Positions 8,520-17,757 of a DNA stretch of 64,000 nt are shown in pieces (within the stretch, counting starts at the first letter, position 1; the number at the start of each line of letters is the position of its first letter). Under the pieces are notes generated by a model. It did not search any database. It saw only the letters and a program-made list of their open reading frames with translations, and had not been told where the DNA came from. The DNA lies in NCBI RefSeq assembly GCF_014203545.1, contig NZ_JACHJG010000004.1, forward strand, positions 186,001 through 250,000. The letters run 5' to 3'. Source of the DNA: Streptomyces netropsis (GTDB lineage Bacteria > Actinomycetota > Actinomycetes > Streptomycetales > Streptomycetaceae). Position numbers and translations under genes: made by a program.

Positions 8520-9965
8520 TCAGCGGATGCCGAGTTCGGCCAGTGCCGCGATCTGCCGCGGCGCCGGGCGCGTCGGGAAGTAGAGGTAACAGACGCCGCC
8601 CGAGCCGCTCCGGACCTGGCCCTGCGCGTTGTAGCGCTTGGTCCGCAGCCAGATGTTCTCGAACTGGCGGCGTTTGTAGACGCGTTGGACCGCCGCGTTC
8701 GACGGGCTCGCCGGGTCGTTGGCGATCACGTCACCCGCCTCGGTGAAGCCGACGACGCACATCAGATGTCCCGCCGTGCCGTAGCCCGCGCCGTCGAGCT
8801 CGGCGGCCAGGAAGGACTGGGAGGTGATCACGGGGATCCGTGCGCGGATCAGCTTCTCGACGTCGCGCAGCGACCGCAGCCGGGTGACCAGGCCCTGCAT
8901 GTCGCGGTAGGTGGCGGCGTACGCGGCGTTGAAGGGCCAGTTGCCGCAGCCCGCGTACTGGTAGTCGTAGGTGAAGCGGGCCGCGTGGCAGACCTGTGGG
9001 TCGTCGTAGGCCGGGTTGACCCAGGCGAGGTCCTCGGCGGTGGGCTCGCGGCCCCAGTACGCGAGGACCATCTGCGAGGAGGTCGGGCTGCACCACGCCT
9101 CGCCGCCGTTGTCGTACTCGGGGTACTGCCCCTTGTGGATCTCCTGCGAGTGGCGCGGCACCGGCAGCGTCCGTCCCGCCCCCTCCCCCGGCCGCGAGGC
9201 GGGCACCGTGAAGCGGTCGGGGATGTCGGAACCCATCGCGCCGAGCCGCCAGACCGTCGGGGTGAGATCGGTTCCCGGCTTGCGGTGGAGGGTGAGGCGG
9301 AGCTCGTACGAGGTGAAACGCAGTCCGCTCTCGGGCTTGTCGATGGCGAGGGTGTCGGTGGAGACGTTGCTCCTGCCGTCGCCCTGTCCGTCGACGGAGG
9401 TCCGCCGGATGTCGCCGGACGCGTCGCCCGAGGTCCAGCGGCCGAGGACGTACCAGGGGGTTCTCGTGCCGTCGGTGTAGGCGGCGCGCAGCTCGACCTG
9501 GAGCCAGGTGCCGGCGGGGGTGCGGGCGTTCCAGGAGGCGATGAGTTCGGTCGCGGGCGTGGGCAGGTCGCGGACCAGGGCGGTCCACGTGGCGTACTCC
9601 CAGGTGGCCGTGGTGTGGGTGTGCGGGTCGGTGTACTCGAAGGTGCCGACGGGACGGTCGATGACCACGCCGGGGCGTGCCCCCGGCCGGACCCGGGTGC
9701 CCGCTGCGCTGCCGCGCCGCCAGTCGGTGAGGGTGGTCCAGGCGTGGTAGTCGATGGAGGGGCTCCCGCCCTTGGGGCCGCCTCCGGGTGCGGCGGCGGA
9801 CGCGGAGGTGACGACCGTGAGCGAGGACGTGGCCGCTACGGTCGCGGCCGCCGCGACCCCTAGGGCGGCGGCAAGCACGCTGCGGCGCGGGGCGGTAGGG
9901 GCAGGTGGGCCGGGAGTGGTCGGGGATTGATCGGCGGGCGCGGGTCTGCTGGGCTTCGGCGACAT
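8520..9965 (-). CDS. Exported peptidase C39-like protein
   Basis: A 481-residue protein from the ATG at 9965; a GTG at 10001 would add 12 residues. The N-terminus is Pro/Ala-rich with an Arg-Arg pair (residues 27-28) before a hydrophobic alanine-rich stretch ending SASAAA, so export by Tat or Sec is likely. Residues 65-250 form a beta-rich domain with many Trp/Thr residues. The C-terminal domain has EAWCSPTSSQMVLAYWG (Cys near 292), a GHLMCVVGF block supplying the His, and IANDPAS supplying the third catalytic position: the papain-like triad of the C39_2 family. It is not linked to a bacteriocin or ABC transporter gene, so it is probably a free secreted hydrolase. The substrate is unknown. 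Confidence 0.85.
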   Translation of the reverse strand: MSPKPSRPAPADQSPTTPGPPAPTAPRRSVLAAALGVAAAATVAATSSLTVVTSASAAAPGGGPKGGSPSIDYHAWTTLTDWRRGSAAGTRVRPGARPGVVIDRPVGTFEYTDPHTHTTATWEYATWTALVRDLPTPATELIASWNARTPAGTWLQVELRAAYTDGTRTPWYVLGRWTSGDASGDIRRTSVDGQGDGRSNVSTDTLAIDKPESGLRFTSYELRLTLHRKPGTDLTPTVWRLGAMGSDIPDRFTVPASRPGEGAGRTLPVPRHSQEIHKGQYPEYDNGGEAWCSPTSSQMVLAYWGREPTAEDLAWVNPAYDDPQVCHAARFTYDYQYAGCGNWPFNAAYAATYRDMQGLVTRLRSLRDVEKLIRARIPVITSQSFLAAELDGAGYGTAGHLMCVVGFTEAGDVIANDPASPSNAAVQRVYKRRQFENIWLRTKRYNAQGQVRSGSGGVCYLYFPTRPAPRQIAALAELGIR

Positions 9966-10071
9966 GGGCCAGTGATTCCCCGTGGGGCGCGTCCCCAACA
10001 CCGCGAGCCGGTTCCGCCGTCCGCGAGCCGCTCCCGCGACCCGATGCCCCGAGCCGCCCTAGGGTGGTCCG

Positions 10072-10704
10072 GTGAACGATCCCCTGCGCCCGCGCGATCC
10101 GGTCGCCCCCGCCACCCCTGCCGACCCCGCGCTCGACGCCCTGGCCCGTCGGCTCCGGGCGCTGCCCCCGTCCGTCGGACCGGTGCGGCTCGTCGCCGTG
10201 GACGGGCACGCCGGGTCGGGGAAGACCACCTTCAGCGGCCGGCTCGCGGCGGCGCTGGGCGGCGCCCCCGTGCTGCATCTGGACGACCTCGCCACCCACG
10301 AGGAGCTCTTCGACTGGTCCGACCGACTGGACGAATGGATCCTGACCCCCCTTTCCCACGGGGAGACCGCCCGCTATCGCACCTACGACTGGGTCGCGCG
10401 GCAGTTCGCGGGCGAGCGCGAGCTGGCCGCGGCGCCGGTCGTGATCGTCGAGGGGGTCGGGGCGGGACGCCGGGCGCTGAGGCCGTATCTGGCGTGCCTG
10501 ATGTGGATGGAGTTGACGGATGTGAGCTCCTGGGAACGGGGTCAACTTCGCGACGGCCCAAGCATGTCCACATTCTGGGACGGCTGGAAGCGAGCGGAGC
10601 GCGAACATTTCGCGGCCGACCCCACGCGCCCGTATGCGGAACTCCTGGTGCACCAGCGCCAGGAGGGGTACGAGGTGCTGCCGGGGCCCCATGGATCCCC
10701 TTGA
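10072..10704 (+). CDS. P-loop kinase-like protein (uridine kinase superfamily)
   Basis: A 210-residue protein with a GTG start. It carries Walker A GHAGSGKTTFS at about residues 45-55 after a VRLVAVDG strand, an LHLDDLA segment where the Asp pair would bind the nucleoside or magnesium, and a VVIVEGVGAG strand, the usual layout of uridine-kinase-like phosphotransferases. The C-terminal part has WERGQLRDGPSMSTFWDGWKRAEREHFAADPTRPYAE, which looks like the lid region. It lacks enough distinctive motif to be called Udk and is commonly left as an uncharacterised ATP-binding protein in Streptomyces. It is transcribed divergently from the C39 peptidase. Confidence 0.75.
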   Translation: MNDPLRPRDPVAPATPADPALDALARRLRALPPSVGPVRLVAVDGHAGSGKTTFSGRLAAALGGAPVLHLDDLATHEELFDWSDRLDEWILTPLSHGETARYRTYDWVARQFAGERELAAAPVVIVEGVGAGRRALRPYLACLMWMELTDVSSWERGQLRDGPSMSTFWDGWKRAEREHFAADPTRPYAELLVHQRQEGYEVLPGPHGSP

Positions 10705-11225
10705 GCTCCCTCAATCGTCACCGTCCGTGACCATGGACGGTCGGGTTGCCCGACACCCCCGGCCGATCCCCGCCGAGTGCCTCAACTTCGCTTGACCGAG
10801 GGGGCGTACAGGACTTACGTTCTCAATGTGCGGCCCACGCAGGCCGCCTGCGGACGCGAGGCCCCCGGTTGTTCCCCCGTGATCGGGGGCTTCGTACCAC
10901 CTCCACTCTTGCGATTTGGACGCTTTTGCGCCATCGCTCGCCCGCCAGACGTCACCCTGAGTGACCGCATTCCGGACGGCTTCCCGGCCCCGGCCCCTGT
11001 CGGCCCTTCACCGCGGGATCGCTTTCACGCCGCGATCACGCCGCGATCGGCAGTGCGCCACCCTTCGGCCGATGCCGCCTGCGCAGGTACGATGCGACTC
11101 GGTGCACCTCTCGGCGGGTGCACTGGCACACTGGTCAACTCCCGTCCACAGCACAGCGGTTCGGAAAGGCGCGCCAGGTACTCGCCCGGCAGCACGCTAC
11201 GGGGGAACGGTTTGTGGGGGACGTG
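10705..11225. other. Intergenic region before the AAA ATPase gene
   Basis: These 521 bp hold a short hairpin (arms 10858-10867 and 10884-10893, one mismatch) that could end the kinase transcript, and an 11-bp direct repeat acgccgcgatc near 11026-11050. The antisense reading through it is an artefact of GC bias. No promoter stands out. Confidence 0.4.
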
Positions 11226-13115
11226 ATGGATTTCGGCATGCAGGGCCCACCCGCCCCGGCCGATCTCGCCTGGCTGCGCGCCGTCGACGCCTACACCATG
11301 GGCGCCTACGCGCAGGCCGAGGAGGAGTTCAGGGCCGCGGTCCACGTCGACCCGGGGATGGCCGACGCCTGGCTCGGCCTGCACGCGCTGCGCGCCGACA
11401 CCACCACCGCGCTGCTGCGCATGTACCGCCACCGGGACCGGTTCGGCGAGCAGCGCGCCCGCCACCGGCGCACCCTCAACTCCTGGTACTGGCTCGGCTG
11501 GTGGGTCCAGCCCGTGCTGGAGAGCGGCCGTGATCTGCTGCTCGCGCACGCCTCGCACTGGCTCGACGGCCGTCATGTGCCGGAGCTGGACCGGGCGCTG
11601 GCCGGCTGTCCGCCGGTCGAGGCGGACCCGCAGGTGCGCTTCCTGCACGCCTGCCGCGCCTATCTGGTCAAGGACTGGGAGCAGCTCGTACGGCACACCG
11701 AGCCGCTGCTCGGCGACCCGCTGCTGGGCATCGAGGCGGGGCTGTTCGGCGGCATGGCCCGGGTCCGGCTGGAGATGTTCGGGCAGGCGGAGCCGCTGCT
11801 GTCCGCCGCGCTGATGCGCTGCCGCAGCGAGCAGCCGCAGCGCAAGGAGCTGCGTTACTGGCTGGCCCGCGCCCACGAGGGCACGGGGCGCAGCGCCGCG
11901 GCCCTCCCCCTCTACCGGGCCGTGCACCGGGTGGACCCCTCCTTCATGGACACCTCGGCGCGGCTCACCGCCATCGCGGACGGGAACGGTCTGGACGACC
12001 ACACCGACCTCTCCCCGGTGCCGCTGGGCGGCTCGGGCCAGGACCCCGTCGATCCTCCCGGCGACCCCGATCTGCTGGCCGCCCCGGACACCCTCGACGG
12101 GCGCGACGTCCTGACCGGCACGGACCCGGAGCCCACCGGCACCGCGCCGGTCGACGCCGACGGCGTGCGCGAGAAGATCCGCATTCCGGCCCAGCCCACC
12201 GCCCAGCCGCTGCCCGGCCGCTCCGACCCCGTCCTGCTGGCGAAGGCGCTGGCCGAGCTGGAGCGGATGGTGGGTCTGGAGCCGGTCAAGCGGCAGGTGC
12301 GGGCGCTCTCCGCGCAGCTGCACATGGCGCGGTTGCGCGCCGGTCAGGGGCTGCCCGTGCAGCCTCCCAAGCGTCATTTCGTCTTCTCCGGCCCCTCGGG
12401 CACCGGCAAGACCACGGTCGCCCGGATTCTCGGCCGGGTGTTCTACGCCCTCGGGCTGCTGGGCGGCGACCATCTGGTCGAGGCGCAGCGCGCCGACCTG
12501 GTCGGTGAGTTCCTCGGCCAGACCGCGGTCAAGGCCAACGAGCTGATCGACTCGGCGCTCGGCGGGGTGCTGTTCGTCGACGAGGCGTACAGCCTGTCCA
12601 ATTCGGGCTACAGCAAGGGCGACGCGTACGGCGACGAGGCGCTGCAAGTGCTGCTCAAGCGCGCGGAGGACAACCGCGACCGGCTGGTGGTGATCCTGGC
12701 GGGCTATCCGGAGGGCATGGACCGGCTGCTGGCCGCCAATCCGGGGCTCGGTTCCCGCTTCACCACCCGGGTGGACTTCCCCAGCTACCGCCCGTTGGAG
12801 CTGACCAGCATCGGCGAGGTGCTGGCCGGTGAGAACGGCGACAAGTGGGACGAGGAGGCCCTGGAGGAGCTGCGCAGCATCAGCGGCCACGTGGTCGCCC
12901 AGGGCTGGATCGACGAGCTGGGCAACGGCCGCTTCCTGCGCACCCTGTACGAGAAGAGCTGCGCGTACCGCGATCTGCGGCTGTCGGGCTACGCGGGCAC
13001 GCCGACCCGCGACGACCTCGCCACGTTGCGGTTGCCGGACCTGATGCAGGCGTACGGCGAGGTCCTGTCGGGCCGCGGGCCGATGACCCGCGACCCGCAG
13101 GACCCGCCGCCGTGA
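11226..13115 (+). CDS. TPR-containing AAA+ ATPase of the CbbX/EccA family
   Basis: About 629 residues. The ATG at 11226 is preceded by GGGGGAC; a GTG at 11214 is an alternative. Residues 1-245 are helical and TPR-like (AYTMGAYAQAEEEFRAAVHVDPGMADAWLGL). A Pro/Gly/Asp-rich linker covers about 250-330. The C-terminal AAA+ module has Walker A GPSGTGKTT (389-397), Walker B VLFVDEAYS (about 448-456), a sensor segment and GLGSRFTTRVDFP as arginine-finger region. This architecture matches EccA of type VII secretion and CbbX/SpoVK-like ATPases. No esx, eccB, eccC, eccD or mycosin gene lies nearby, so a secretion role is unproven. Cytosolic. Confidence 0.85.
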   Translation: MDFGMQGPPAPADLAWLRAVDAYTMGAYAQAEEEFRAAVHVDPGMADAWLGLHALRADTTTALLRMYRHRDRFGEQRARHRRTLNSWYWLGWWVQPVLESGRDLLLAHASHWLDGRHVPELDRALAGCPPVEADPQVRFLHACRAYLVKDWEQLVRHTEPLLGDPLLGIEAGLFGGMARVRLEMFGQAEPLLSAALMRCRSEQPQRKELRYWLARAHEGTGRSAAALPLYRAVHRVDPSFMDTSARLTAIADGNGLDDHTDLSPVPLGGSGQDPVDPPGDPDLLAAPDTLDGRDVLTGTDPEPTGTAPVDADGVREKIRIPAQPTAQPLPGRSDPVLLAKALAELERMVGLEPVKRQVRALSAQLHMARLRAGQGLPVQPPKRHFVFSGPSGTGKTTVARILGRVFYALGLLGGDHLVEAQRADLVGEFLGQTAVKANELIDSALGGVLFVDEAYSLSNSGYSKGDAYGDEALQVLLKRAEDNRDRLVVILAGYPEGMDRLLAANPGLGSRFTTRVDFPSYRPLELTSIGEVLAGENGDKWDEEALEELRSISGHVVAQGWIDELGNGRFLRTLYEKSCAYRDLRLSGYAGTPTRDDLATLRLPDLMQAYGEVLSGRGPMTRDPQDPPP

Positions 13116-13223
13116 CGCTGAGCGCTCGGCCGTGTCCGGCAGATCTTCGGCCGCGGGCCGTACGCCGGCGGCGGGCGCCCTACGGACGCGTCCTCACACG
13201 CCGGACGCGCTGCCGCGCCGTGT

Positions 13224-13274
13224 CCTCAAGCGCTGGACGGGCTCGGCCGCAACCAGCCCGTCCAACGCTTGAGG
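13224..13274. repeat. Dispersed CCTCAAGCGC-type palindrome acting as a bidirectional terminator
   Basis: Arms 13224-13243 and 13255-13274 (20 bp, one mismatch) flank an 11-nt loop. The arm text cctcaagcgctggacgggct closely matches the palindrome at 39826-39872, so this belongs to a dispersed repeat family. It lies between the convergent AAA ATPase and CNNM genes, where it could terminate both transcripts. Confidence 0.7.
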
Positions 13275-13281
13275 GCGAGTC

Positions 13282-14433
13282 TCACCCTGCCATCGCGTCC
13301 CGTTCCGTCGGCACGGGGGCCGGGGCCTCCACCGGGACGGCGGCCGCCGCGCGGGGGCGGTTCAGCCGGGTGCCGGGCGTGGCCCCGTCCGGGCGCGGGG
13401 ACGCCGTCCGGTGCGCGGGGTCACGGACCTCGCCGACCAGCATCTCCAGCACGTCCTCCAGCGCGACCACGCCCAGCACCCGCCCGGAGGCGTCGGTGAC
13501 GGCCGCCAGGTGGGAGGCGGCCCGGCGCATCACGGTGAGCGCGTCGTCCAGGGGCAGTTCGGCCCGCAGGGTCTCGACGCGCCGCCAGACGTGCTGGGGC
13601 ACGGCCCGCTCCCGGTCCTCCAGGTCCAGGACGTCCTTCACGTGCAGATAGCCCATGAAGGCGCCGCCGGGCGCGCGGACCGGGAAGCGGGAGTAGCCGG
13701 TCCGTACGGTCAGCTCCTCGATCTGCCGGGGGGTGACCGTCGGGGCGACGGTGACCAGGGTGGCCGGGTCCAGGAGGACGTCGGTGACCGGGCGGCTGCC
13801 CAGCCCCAGGGCGTCCTCCAGGCGCTCCTGCTCGGCCGGTTCGAGGAGCCCGGCCTGGCGGGAGTCCTCGACCAGGTGGGTGAGCTGCTCGCTGGTGAAG
13901 ACCGCTTCCACCTCGTCCTTGGGCTCGACGCGGAAGAGCCGGAGCACCCCGTGCGCGCACGCGCCGAGGAGGGCGGTGACCGGACGGCAGAGCCGGGCGA
14001 AGGTCACGAGCCCCGGTCCCAGCCACAGGGCCGCCCGGTCGGGGGCGGACATGGCCAGGTTCTTCGGCACCATCTCGCCGATCACCAGGTGCAGGAAGAC
14101 CACCAGGGCCAGGGCGATGACGTAGCCCAGCGGGTGGATCAGCCCCTCGGGCAGCCCCACGGCGTGGAAGAGGGGCTCCAGCAGCTTCGCGACGGTCGGT
14201 TCGGCGACCGCGCCGAGCGTCAGCGAGCAGACGGTGATGCCGAACTGGGCCGCGGCCATCATCTGCGGCAGGTTCTCGAGCCCGGTCAGGACCGTACGGG
14301 CCCGGGCGGAGCCCTCGGCGGCACGGGGTTCGATCTGGCTGCGGCGTACGGAGACGAGCGCGAACTCGGCACCGACGAAGAAGCCGTTGGCCAGCACCAG
14401 CAGGAGGGCGAAGAGGAGTTGCAGCACGCTCAT
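13282..14433 (-). CDS. CNNM/CBS-domain membrane protein (HlyC/CorC family)
   Basis: A 383-residue membrane protein. The N-terminal DUF21/CNNM domain (about 1-190) has the opening helix ALLLVLANGFFVGAEFALVSVRRS and further helices (MAAAQFGITVCSLTLGAVAEP, VIALALVVFLHLVIGEMVPKN). A CBS pair covers about 205-335 (SRFPVRAPGG and HLAAVTDASGRVLGVVALEDVLEMLVGEVRD). It has a Pro/Ala tail and no CorC_HlyC transporter-associated domain, in contrast to its neighbour. Family members transport or sense magnesium and other divalent ions; the old name hemolysin is misleading. Its ATG overlaps the upstream gene stop by 4 bp, so the two probably work as a heteromeric pair. Confidence 0.9.
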   Translation of the reverse strand: MSVLQLLFALLLVLANGFFVGAEFALVSVRRSQIEPRAAEGSARARTVLTGLENLPQMMAAAQFGITVCSLTLGAVAEPTVAKLLEPLFHAVGLPEGLIHPLGYVIALALVVFLHLVIGEMVPKNLAMSAPDRAALWLGPGLVTFARLCRPVTALLGACAHGVLRLFRVEPKDEVEAVFTSEQLTHLVEDSRQAGLLEPAEQERLEDALGLGSRPVTDVLLDPATLVTVAPTVTPRQIEELTVRTGYSRFPVRAPGGAFMGYLHVKDVLDLEDRERAVPQHVWRRVETLRAELPLDDALTVMRRAASHLAAVTDASGRVLGVVALEDVLEMLVGEVRDPAHRTASPRPDGATPGTRLNRPRAAAAVPVEAPAPVPTERDAMAG

Positions 14434-15776
14434 CGCGACTCCCCCCGCAGAGCGGGCACCGCTTCGGTACGGAGGATCCGTACCCGCTCGGCGCGGTGGT
14501 GCCCGACCTGGCGCACCGAGAGCCGCCAGCCGGGCAGCTCCGCGGTGTCACCGGGGGCGGGGATGCGGCCCAGCAGGTCGGCGACGAGTCCGGCGACGGT
14601 CTCGTACGGGCCGTCGGGCGCCTCCAGGCCGATGCGGCGCAGGGTGTCGACCCGGCAGCCGCCGTCGGCGTCCCACGCGGACCGGCCGTCCTCGCAGGGG
14701 AGGGGGGCCAGTTCCGGAAGGTGGGCGTCCGCGTGGTCGTGCTCGTCACGGACCTCGCCGACCAGTTCCTCGACGATGTCCTCCAGGGTCACCACCCCGG
14801 CCGTGCCGCCGTATTCGTCGACGACGACGGCTATCGGCTGTTCGCTGCGCAGCTGCTCCAGCAGCGGCTGCACGGGCAGCGTCCCGGGGACCAGCATGGG
14901 GGCCACCGCGATCCGCCCGACCGGGGTGCGCAGCCGGTCGTGGCCGGGCACCGCGAGGGCGTCCTTGAGGTGGACCATGCCGACGACCTCGTCCAGGCGC
15001 TCGCGGTAGACCGGGAAGCGGGAGAGGCCGGTGGCGCGGGTGAGGTTGAGGACGTCCTCGGCGGTCGCCGAGGACTGGAGGGCGCTGACCTTCACCCGGG
15101 GCGTCATGACGTGCTGCGCGGTCAGGTCGCCGAGGGAGAGGGTCCGTACGAACAGGTCGGCGGTGTCCTGCTCCAGGGTGCCGGCCCGGGCCGAGTGCCG
15201 GGCGAGCGAGACGAGTTCGCCGGGGGTGCGGGCGGAGGCCAGCTCTTCGGCGGGCTCCACGCCCATGGCCCGCACGAGCCGGTTGGCGACGGTGTTGAGA
15301 AGAGTGATCACGGGCCGGAAGAAGTGGGCGAAGGCGCTCTGCGGGACGACGACGAAGCGTGCGACCTGTAGTGGCCTGGAGACCGCCCAGTTCTTGGGCA
15401 CCAGCTCGCCGATGACCATCTGCACGGCGGAGGCCACCAGCATGCCGATCACGACGGCGACGCCCGGGGCCGCGCCGTGCGGCAGGCCCGCCGCACCGAG
15501 CGGGCCGGTGAGCAGATGGCCGAGGGCGGGCTCCGCGAGCATGCCGACCACCAAGGAGGTGATGGTGATGCCCAGTTGGGTGCCCGAGAGCTGGAAGGAC
15601 AGCTCCCGCAGGGCCGCGACCACGGAGCGGGCCCGGCGGTCGCCGTCGGCCGCGGCCCGTTCGGCCGCCGGCTTCTCGACGGTCACCAGACCGAACTCGG
15701 CGGCGACGAAGAAGCCGTTCGCGAGGATGAGGAGCAGTGCCGCCGCGAGCAGCAGCAATGACACGGTGATACTCAT
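14430..15776 (-). CDS. CNNM/CBS/CorC-domain membrane protein (HlyC/CorC family)
   Basis: A 448-residue first gene of the coupled CNNM pair. The DUF21/CNNM transmembrane domain is at about 1-200 (ILANGFFVAAEFGLVTVEKP, LGITITSLVVGMLAEPALG, VQMVIGELVPKNWAVSRP). Two CBS motifs follow (about 215-345; GLSRFPVYRERLDEVVGMVHLKDAL and PIAVVVDEYGGTAGVVTLEDIVEELVGEVRDEHD). The C-terminal CorC_HlyC domain (about 360-440) contains RVDTLRRIGLEAPDGPYETVAGLVADLLGRIP. This is the full-length architecture of bacterial CorB/MpfA-type divalent cation transporters. The partner gene lacks the last domain, a division of labour often seen in Streptomyces pairs. Confidence 0.92.
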   Translation of the reverse strand: MSITVSLLLLAAALLLILANGFFVAAEFGLVTVEKPAAERAAADGDRRARSVVAALRELSFQLSGTQLGITITSLVVGMLAEPALGHLLTGPLGAAGLPHGAAPGVAVVIGMLVASAVQMVIGELVPKNWAVSRPLQVARFVVVPQSAFAHFFRPVITLLNTVANRLVRAMGVEPAEELASARTPGELVSLARHSARAGTLEQDTADLFVRTLSLGDLTAQHVMTPRVKVSALQSSATAEDVLNLTRATGLSRFPVYRERLDEVVGMVHLKDALAVPGHDRLRTPVGRIAVAPMLVPGTLPVQPLLEQLRSEQPIAVVVDEYGGTAGVVTLEDIVEELVGEVRDEHDHADAHLPELAPLPCEDGRSAWDADGGCRVDTLRRIGLEAPDGPYETVAGLVADLLGRIPAPGDTAELPGWRLSVRQVGHHRAERVRILRTEAVPALRGESR

Positions 15777-15973
15777 GACGCCGCCTCGCGGTGGGGGGCG
15801 GCGCAGGTACTACAGGACGATCCGTCCATTGCCGGAGGGATTCACTCCTTGGTTCGCAGGTGCTCCCGCGCGTGCCGCGCGGGGAGCGCGGCCGCTTCGG
15901 TGCGGGGCGGGGCACGTCGTGCCCGTGGCACCAGAGTAATCAAGGAGTCCCCGGCGAGGGCGGGCAACCACCC

Positions 15974-16438
15974 TCAGGTCGCGGAGGTACCGGTTCCGAA
16001 TGTTTCGGCGAGCGCCCGCAGGGCGCGGGCGTCGGCGACCGCCTGCGCCTTGGAGACGCCGGGCTGGATGCCCATGGCCGGCAGGCTGGTGCCGTCGGAG
16101 AGGTCGAGGTGGACCCAGGCGTCACCGGCGCGCAGATTGACCCGGACGATCTCCGCCCAGGCCAGTCGGCGCTTCGTCGTCAGGTTCACGACCGTCACAC
16201 CGTCGCGCGTGGCGACCACCTTGGGCCGGCTGAGCAGGGTGAGGACGCCGAAGACCAGCAGCCCGGTGCCGATGAAGGAGGCCCGGTCCTCCGTGCTCAG
16301 GGACGGGAGCGCCAGCGACATCACCGTGAGCACGGCCAGCAGGGCGACGCCGATGCTGAGCAGCACGATCCGGGTGCGGGTCGGGCGGAAGGTGACCGGC
16401 AGGTCCGGCAGGCCGGTCGGGGGTACGGGGGAAGGCAC
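15974..16438 (-). CDS. PH domain-containing membrane protein
   Basis: About 154 residues, starting at the GTG at 16438, which leaves a 61-bp gap after hisG; a start at 16546 would overlap hisG and add 36 low-complexity residues. Two hydrophobic helices (IVLLSIGVALLAVLTVMSLAL and ASFIGTGLLVFGVLTLLS) are followed by a short beta-rich bacterial PH-like domain: KVVATRDGVTVVNLTTKRRLAWAEIVRVNLRAGDAWVHLDLSDGTSLPAMGIQ. The Trp-Ala-Glu-Ile turn is typical of this family in actinomycetes. The role is unknown. It lies downstream of hisG on the same strand and may be cotranscribed with the his genes. Confidence 0.75.
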   Translation of the reverse strand: MPSPVPPTGLPDLPVTFRPTRTRIVLLSIGVALLAVLTVMSLALPSLSTEDRASFIGTGLLVFGVLTLLSRPKVVATRDGVTVVNLTTKRRLAWAEIVRVNLRAGDAWVHLDLSDGTSLPAMGIQPGVSKAQAVADARALRALAETFGTGTSAT

Positions 16439-16499
16439 GGCGTACGTTCTTTCGCGGTCGGGCCGGGCCGGCTCCGGTCGGCGCCGGCCCGTGCGCGGA

Positions 16500-17348
16500 T
16501 CAGAGGCGGCAGGCGTGGATGCCCGTGGTGAGGATGGCGCGGGCACCCAGTTCGTACAGCTCGTCCATGATGCGCTGGGCGTCGGTGGCCGGGACCATCG
16601 AGCGGACCGCGACCCAGCCCTCGTGGTGCAGCGGGGAGACAGTGGGCGACTCCAGGCCGGGGGTGAGGGCGACGGCGCGCTCCACGTGCTCGACCCGGAT
16701 GTCGTAGTCCATCATCACGTAGCGGCGGGCGACGAGGACGCCCTGCATGCGGCGGAGGAACTGCTGCACCTTGGGGTCGTCGGCGGGGGCGCCGGCCCGC
16801 CGGATGACGACGGCCTCGGACTCCAGGATCGGCTCGCCGATGATCTCCAGCCCGGCGTTGCGCAGGGTGGTGCCGGTCTCGACGACATCGGCGATGATCT
16901 CGGCGACGCCGAGCTGGATGGCGGTCTCGACCGCGCCGTCGAGGTGCACGACGGAGGCGGACACGCCGTTGTCGGCGAGGTGCTTGGTGACCAGGCCGGA
17001 GAAGGAGGTGGCGACGGTCATCCCGCCGAACTCGCTGACGTCCTTGGCCGTGCCCGGCCGGGTGGCGTAGCGGAACGTCGACCCGGCGAAGCCGAGCTGC
17101 ATGATCTCCTCGGCCTGCGAGCCCGAGTCCAGCAGCAGGTCGCGGCCGGTGATGCCGATGTCGAGCTTGCCGGAGCCCACGTAGACGGCGATGTCGCGGG
17201 GGCGCAGGAAGAAGAACTCGACGTCGTTGGCCGCGTCCACCAGGACCAGTTCCCTGCGGTCCTTGCGCTGGCGGTAGCCGGCCTCATGGAGCATCGCCGA
17301 CGCAGGCTCGGAGAGAGAACCCTTGTTGGGAACGGCGATGCGCAGCAT
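16500..17348 (-). CDS. hisG: ATP phosphoribosyltransferase (long form)
   Basis: A 282-residue first enzyme of histidine biosynthesis, joining ATP and PRPP to phosphoribosyl-[19 protein letters not shown] begins the periplasmic-binding-like catalytic part, and [19 protein letters not shown] is the PRPP-loop signature. The final 75 residues ([18 protein letters not shown] to [12 protein letters not shown]) are the regulatory HisG_C domain, so this is the histidine-inhibited long form that needs no HisZ. hisE lies 103 bp upstream on the same strand. The remaining his genes are elsewhere, as in other Streptomyces. Confidence 0.96.
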   Translation of the reverse strand: MLRIAVPNKGSLSEPASAMLHEAGYRQRKDRRELVLVDAANDVEFFFLRPRDIAVYVGSGKLDIGITGRDLLLDSGSQAEEIMQLGFAGSTFRYATRPGTAKDVSEFGGMTVATSFSGLVTKHLADNGVSASVVHLDGAVETAIQLGVAEIIADVVETGTTLRNAGLEIIGEPILESEAVVIRRAGAPADDPKVQQFLRRMQGVLVARRYVMMDYDIRVEHVERAVALTPGLESPTVSPLHHEGWVAVRSMVPATDAQRIMDELYELGARAILTTGIHACRL

Positions 17349-17451
17349 GAGGTCGGTTTCCTTTGTGCGTGGGGATTGCGGGAATTACGGGGAACAACAG
17401 GGAAATGCGGGGGATGCGGGCAACCGCGGGGATTCGCCGACGAGTGGGCGT

Positions 17452-17724
17452 CTACAGATGGGCGTAGACGTCGTCGAGCGAGATGCCCCGGGCGACCATC
17501 ATCACCTGAACGTGGTACAAGAGCTGGGAGATCTCCTCGGCCGTGGCGTCGGCGCCCTCGTACTCGGCGGCCATCCACACCTCGGCGGCCTCCTCGACGA
17601 CCTTCTTGCCGATGGCATGGACGCCCTTGTCGACGAGTTCGGCGGTGCGGGAGGTGGCGGGGTCGCCGGAGGCGGCCTTCTGCTGGAGCTCGGTGAACAG
17701 CTCCTCGAACGTCTTCTTGGACAT
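17452..17724 (-). CDS. hisE: Phosphoribosyl-ATP pyrophosphatase
   Basis: A 90-residue all-alpha MazG-like hydrolase for the second step of histidine biosynthesis, removing pyrophosphate from phosphoribosyl-[20 protein letters not shown] carries the ExxE metal-binding helix, and [32 protein letters not shown] carries the partner ExxD-like helix. It is the stand-alone form, not fused to hisI. It starts 33 bp after ribH, so the riboflavin and histidine genes may share a transcript; this arrangement is conserved in Streptomyces. Confidence 0.95.
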   Translation of the reverse strand: MSKKTFEELFTELQQKAASGDPATSRTAELVDKGVHAIGKKVVEEAAEVWMAAEYEGADATAEEISQLLYHVQVMMVARGISLDDVYAHL

Positions 17725-17757
17725 GGTGCTCCTACCCTACGGGGTCCGCTCCCGGTG

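Noticed and set aside
11226..13115. Type VII secretion locus
   Set aside because: Only an EccA-like ATPase is present; no WXG100, eccB, eccC, eccD or mycosin gene lies nearby.
13282..15776. Hemolysin genes
   Set aside because: The old family name is misleading; the CNNM and CBS domains indicate divalent cation transport or sensing, not a toxin.
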